Assembly: GCA_964415295.1 (NCBI GenBank)
Contig: CAYPYN010000005.1
Span: 124,001-188,000, forward strand
Length of the DNA: 64,000 bases
Direction: 5' to 3'
From: SB21 sp964415295
GTDB taxonomy: Bacteria > CLD3 > SB21
The notes under the pieces were generated by a model that was not told the origin of the DNA, did not search any database, and saw only the letters and a program-made list of their open reading frames with translations. Shown here in pieces: positions 61,451-64,000 of this stretch (its first letter is position 1; each line of letters starts with the position of its first letter). Both the position numbers and the translations under genes were made by a program.

Positions 61451-62211
61451 TGCCTAAACCAACGGTAGTAAGGCCGATACCTTACTTGGAACTGAAGCGT
61501 GAGAACAATCTGAACATCATCAAGCTCGCCAAGACTCTGGCAGAAAAACCACAACGGATTTATACGTTATCGGGCGAAGGCTACAGCCATTTCAAGCTCA
61601 ACAGCGTGTTCTATCCGGTCATCAATCAGGAAAACGGTTTGTTCCTTGAAGCGGATGAATTCTACCAGATCAATAGCGATGAGATCAAACTCATGTTCCC
61701 CAAGATCGGGAGTTTTAACGGCTCCCCGCAGGATACGATCTACTGGGACAATATGCCGGGAGTTCTCAAGACAAGCGGATCATTTGCGCTTTACGTGACC
61801 TTGACTGACACGCCCGACAAGCCGAGCGATTATTACAAACAGTATATCGAACTTGTTACCGGCACGCGGGAAGACAATTTGGGCGAAGCGGGATTCCTGT
61901 TTCACAACGGAAAAGACTTCACGCTTAACTTCGGATCGAATGCCCCAAGTAATGAGACGCTGGAGATATTCCCGGATACGCTCTTTTACAACAAAGGATC
62001 GAAATTCTTTGAAGTAATTGAAACGATGAACCAGTCCATATTCAAAGACACGACGCAAGACATGGGCAAACATCTGATGATCACCAAAGAAACGGGCGGG
62101 TTCTCATCGCCGGTGTCGTTCTTATCGGGCACGATGATGACGCGCGTTTTTCAAATGAACTCCGGCCGGATTAAAGGAATTGCCCGCGCGGCCTTGAGGA
62201 TCATGGAATAA
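61450..62211 (+). CDS. candidate capsid-associated protein (253 residues)
   Basis: Largest of the three beta-type proteins. Typical parts are GYSHFKLNSVFYPVINQENG, QDTIYWDNMPGVLKTSGSFA, ALYVTLTDTPDKPSDYYKQY and a C-terminal FSSPVSFLSGTMMTRVFQMN. No signal or membrane segment. The length is near that of the PM2 major capsid protein (about 270), so it is an alternative candidate for that role. No recognised family. Confidence 0.55.
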   Translation: MPKPTVVRPIPYLELKRENNLNIIKLAKTLAEKPQRIYTLSGEGYSHFKLNSVFYPVINQENGLFLEADEFYQINSDEIKLMFPKIGSFNGSPQDTIYWDNMPGVLKTSGSFALYVTLTDTPDKPSDYYKQYIELVTGTREDNLGEAGFLFHNGKDFTLNFGSNAPSNETLEIFPDTLFYNKGSKFFEVIETMNQSIFKDTTQDMGKHLMITKETGGFSSPVSFLSGTMMTRVFQMNSGRIKGIARAALRIME

Positions 62212-62229
62212 ACAAAAAGGGTCAAGACA

Positions 62230-62517
62230 ATGATTAAGCGAATCACCAAACACAAAATCACCACCATCATGGGTATTACGATGCTATTGGCCGGTTCCGC
62301 CATCTTAGTGTGGTACGGCAAAGCCACGTTTGAATCCATCATGGCATTTTTACTCGGCGTATGGGGACTCTTCTCAAAAGACCCACAGTGGGCACAAAAG
62401 AAACGGAGACAGTACGAACATGAAGCTAAATCAAAAAGCGATGCTGACCTTGCTGCTTCTTTCGATCATCTTACAGAACGCAAAAGCACAGGAGCCGCTC
62501 AAAACGGTCGTGATTAA
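62230..62517 (+). CDS. holin-like small membrane protein
   Basis: 95 residues. Basic N-terminus, two membrane segments (TIMGITMLLAGSAILVWY and FESIMAFLLGVWGLFS) and a charged, polar C-terminus (QKKRRQYEHEAKSKSDADLA). The size and topology match class II holins and also small phage membrane proteins. The 3' third overlaps the next gene by 98 nt in another frame, a lysis-cassette-like arrangement. Confidence 0.62.
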   Translation: MIKRITKHKITTIMGITMLLAGSAILVWYGKATFESIMAFLLGVWGLFSKDPQWAQKKRRQYEHEAKSKSDADLAASFDHLTERKSTGAAQNGRD

Positions 62518-62725
62518 ACCGGATTCGGTTTTTCACAACCAGACTAAGCAAACGTATTTCGCCGTCCCGCGGGAAAGGCTCGAAGAAGCATACACCAGAC
62601 TCAAATTAGGAAAAGATACCGAAGTGAAACTCAAACAAGAAACAAGAGCTAACGGAATTTTGAAAGCAGGGCTTGCAATAAGTTTTGTTACAGGCCTTGT
62701 GTTAGGATTTTTAATCGGACATTAA
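62420..62725 (+). CDS. exported small protein with C-terminal membrane segment (spanin-like)
   Basis: 101 residues from the ATG at 62420, chosen because it begins a signal peptide (MLTLLLLSIILQNAKAQEP). A frame open from 62330 would bury this signal. A short periplasmic helical stretch (RERLEEAYTRLKLGKDTEVK) is followed by a C-terminal membrane segment (AGLAISFVTGLVLGFLIGH). This topology recalls unimolecular spanins but there is no lipobox Cys. It overlaps the holin-like gene. Confidence 0.6.
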   Translation: MKLNQKAMLTLLLLSIILQNAKAQEPLKTVVIKPDSVFHNQTKQTYFAVPRERLEEAYTRLKLGKDTEVKLKQETRANGILKAGLAISFVTGLVLGFLIGH

Positions 62726-62726
62726 C

Positions 62727-63728
62727 ATGGATTTGAATACCAAAGTAGCGGTCAAAGACAAGTTCTATTCGCCTGGAACGTTCGGCGACGAGGCAATCTC
62801 TCTCTCCGACGTGCGCGAGACCATCGGTGTGCCCCAGGTTGAAACCGCCGTTGCCAATGTGCAAAACGGCCTTAACGCGGCAAACGCTGAGATTTCGGAC
62901 TTGCGTTCTGATATGACAGCGGCCGATGTACAACTTCAGAATCAGATTACAACGTTAGAAACGGGTCTTGGAGATGCGAACGTCGATATTCAGAACGTCC
63001 GATCGGAGTTTGCGGCGGCTGACACGCAAATTCAGAATGGCGTAACCGCACTGCAAAATGCGCTGGATACTTCCAATACGGCTATCGGAAATCTGGAAAC
63101 AGCTCTCAATGATGTGGACGCGGCGATTGAGAATATCCAGCTTGATATGACGACCGAAGATGCACAGCTTCAGAATCAGATCACGACTTTGCAAACCGGA
63201 CTTGCCGACGCAGCTGAAGACATTCAAAACGTCAGGGCGGAGTTCGCGGCCGCTGATGCCCTAATTCGTGGTGACATAACCGCTCTTCAAACGGCACAGG
63301 ATGCGGCAAATACGGCTATCACGAATTTAGAAACTTCCCTCGCTGACACTAACTCCACGATTGACAACATTCAGACTAATATGGCGGCGACGGATGAAGG
63401 ATTGCAAAATCAAATTAACGACCTGCAAACGGGCCTCAATACTGTCAGCAACGACATTGAAAGTACCCGCACCTCACTCGAAAACGCCGATGAACAGTTT
63501 CAATTTAACATCGATTCCGTCCAGCAAGGCCAGTCTGAGAACTATACGGAACTTAGTTCTTCTATTGATACACTCCGCAATGATATGAACTTAGCTTTAG
63601 ACGACCTGCAATCACAGGTTGACGAACTCACGTCACGTGCTAATCAGGCGGAAGCGGACATTGCTAATTTACAGACCGAAGTCATTAACATTAAAAACTA
63701 CGTCGGAATGGGCGGCGGTGAAGCATGA
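62727..63728 (+). CDS. coiled-coil spike/fibre-like protein with 78-residue repeats
   Basis: 333 residues, 1 nt after the previous gene's stop. After a 60-residue N-terminal part (FYSPGTFGDEAISLSDV), a long coiled coil of 78-residue repeats follows: LQNQITTLETGLGDANVDIQ, LQNQITTLQTGLADAAEDIQ and LQNQINDLQTGLNTVSNDIE each begin a unit. Ile, Leu and Asn at core positions suggest a trimeric stalk. It ends with a Gly-rich tail (YVGMGGGEA). Probably a receptor-binding spike or fibre stalk; no head domain is present. It overlaps the next start as ATGA. Confidence 0.68.
   Translation: MDLNTKVAVKDKFYSPGTFGDEAISLSDVRETIGVPQVETAVANVQNGLNAANAEISDLRSDMTAADVQLQNQITTLETGLGDANVDIQNVRSEFAAADTQIQNGVTALQNALDTSNTAIGNLETALNDVDAAIENIQLDMTTEDAQLQNQITTLQTGLADAAEDIQNVRAEFAAADALIRGDITALQTAQDAANTAITNLETSLADTNSTIDNIQTNMAATDEGLQNQINDLQTGLNTVSNDIESTRTSLENADEQFQFNIDSVQQGQSENYTELSSSIDTLRNDMNLALDDLQSQVDELTSRANQAEADIANLQTEVINIKNYVGMGGGEA
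62934..63401 (+). repeat. 234-bp tandem repeat inside the spike gene
   Basis: CTTCAGAATCAG recurs at 62934 and 63168, exactly 234 bp apart, matching the 78-residue protein repeat; two full units and a diverged partial third are visible. It suggests stalk length change by unequal recombination. Confidence 0.75.
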
Positions 63729-64000
63729 ACAAAAACATCGTTGAACTCAAATTACCAGAATGCCTTATCGGAAAAATCTCCGGTTCGATCATCAAGGCCG
63801 ATCTCACGGGGCTTTTGAAGAAACACGCTCAGAATTTTGGCAATGAGAACGCCATCTTAGAACATATCAAATCGGTTGTGGAAAAACCTGAATTCGCTTT
63901 TCCTGTAGCCTATCCGAAATTCTTTGTGTTGGCCAGCGCCGGGGAGAACAACACGTTCAAAGTCATTGAAGTCTCGTTCAAACAAGAAGCCTATCAGGTC
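63725..64000 (+). CDS. unknown protein, truncated at window end
   Basis: 92 residues visible from an ATGA overlap with the spike gene, still open at the window edge. Starts MNKNIVELKLPECLIGKISG and includes LLKKHAQNFGNENAILEHIK and AYPKFFVLASAGENNTFKVI. No recognised family; coupled to the spike-like gene, so probably another virion or attachment-related protein. Confidence 0.6.
   Translation, partial: MNKNIVELKLPECLIGKISGSIIKADLTGLLKKHAQNFGNENAILEHIKSVVEKPEFAFPVAYPKFFVLASAGENNTFKVIEVSFKQEAYQV

Noticed and set aside
55215..64000. Tailed prophage
   Set aside because: No terminase, portal, head protease-portal cluster, tape measure or baseplate gene is visible in nearly 9 kb of contiguous structural-type genes. 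It remains possible only if they lie beyond the window.

Overview
The window comes from a bacterial chromosome of moderate GC content (roughly high forties by eye), probably an uncultivated member of the Fibrobacterota-Chlorobiota-Bacteroidota sphere or a relative (Ignavibacteriota, KSB1 or Calditrichota-like). Pointers are a DUF4292 lipoprotein, a Y_Y_Y/two-component-propeller histidine kinase, a MerT-MerP fusion, large Asp-box secreted proteins and a bacterial-type kynurenine pathway. This placement is inference; no rRNA or tRNA gene was found. No CRISPR array, transposase or integrase was recognised. Both window ends cut genes.

Region 1 (1-13300) is a tryptophan-catabolism locus tied to bacterial microcompartment (BMC) parts. 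The plus strand carries tryptophan 2,3-dioxygenase (5' end outside the window), a PduS-like flavo-iron-sulfur electron carrier, a PduT-like double-domain BMC shell protein, an atypical SDR protein, a beta-propeller lipoprotein, a SUFU-fold protein, 2-aminomuconate-semialdehyde dehydrogenase and a RidA-family 2-aminomuconate deaminase. The minus strand carries, in transcription order, 3-hydroxyanthranilate dioxygenase, an SRPBCC-like protein, 2-amino-3-carboxymuconate-semialdehyde decarboxylase, a cyclase-family formamidase, kynureninase and kynurenine 3-monooxygenase. Together these take tryptophan to 2-aminomuconate and then 4-oxalocrotonate. The minus-strand enzymes make the reactive semialdehyde; the plus-strand set removes it and carries the shell and electron-shuttle parts. 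The two units converge with no base between their stop codons. Other shell proteins and the lower pathway must lie outside the window, most likely upstream.

Region 2 (13300-52740) is mostly ordinary chromosome: zwf and gnd, a SUI1-type factor, a SulP anion transporter, TPR and DUF4292 lipoproteins, a glycosyltransferase, smpB, a CBS protein, DUF309, a PAS histidine kinase, priA, an internally duplicated unknown protein, DUF1223, an M1 peptidase, surE, accD, rimI, tsaB, tsaE, a large propeller-type sensor kinase, pgl, ilvE, pepF, an Uup-type ABC-F protein, a serine hydrolase, an ECF sigma factor with a putative membrane anti-sigma partner, and a giant Asp-box (BNR) secreted protein.

Region 3 (52740-55015) looks like accessory DNA. 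A bidirectional terminator is followed by a small helix-turn-helix-like gene and a mercury-type cassette on the minus strand: merR, a merT-merP fusion, a CopZ-N-like Cys-rich protein and a 49-residue secreted Cys-rich peptide. There is no merA. The merR promoter has the 19-bp spacer typical of MerR control.

Region 4 (55015-64000, running off the end) is a compact plus-strand module of small genes: a transglutaminase-like protease, several Lys-rich or coiled-coil proteins with terminal membrane segments, a membrane-anchored GH108 muramidase, three consecutive proteins without membrane segments that could be capsid components, a holin-like/spanin-like overlapping pair, and a trimeric-coiled-coil spike-like protein. 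No terminase, portal or tail gene is present. I infer the structural module of a tailless, membrane-containing virus or provirus; this is the most novel-looking part of the window.
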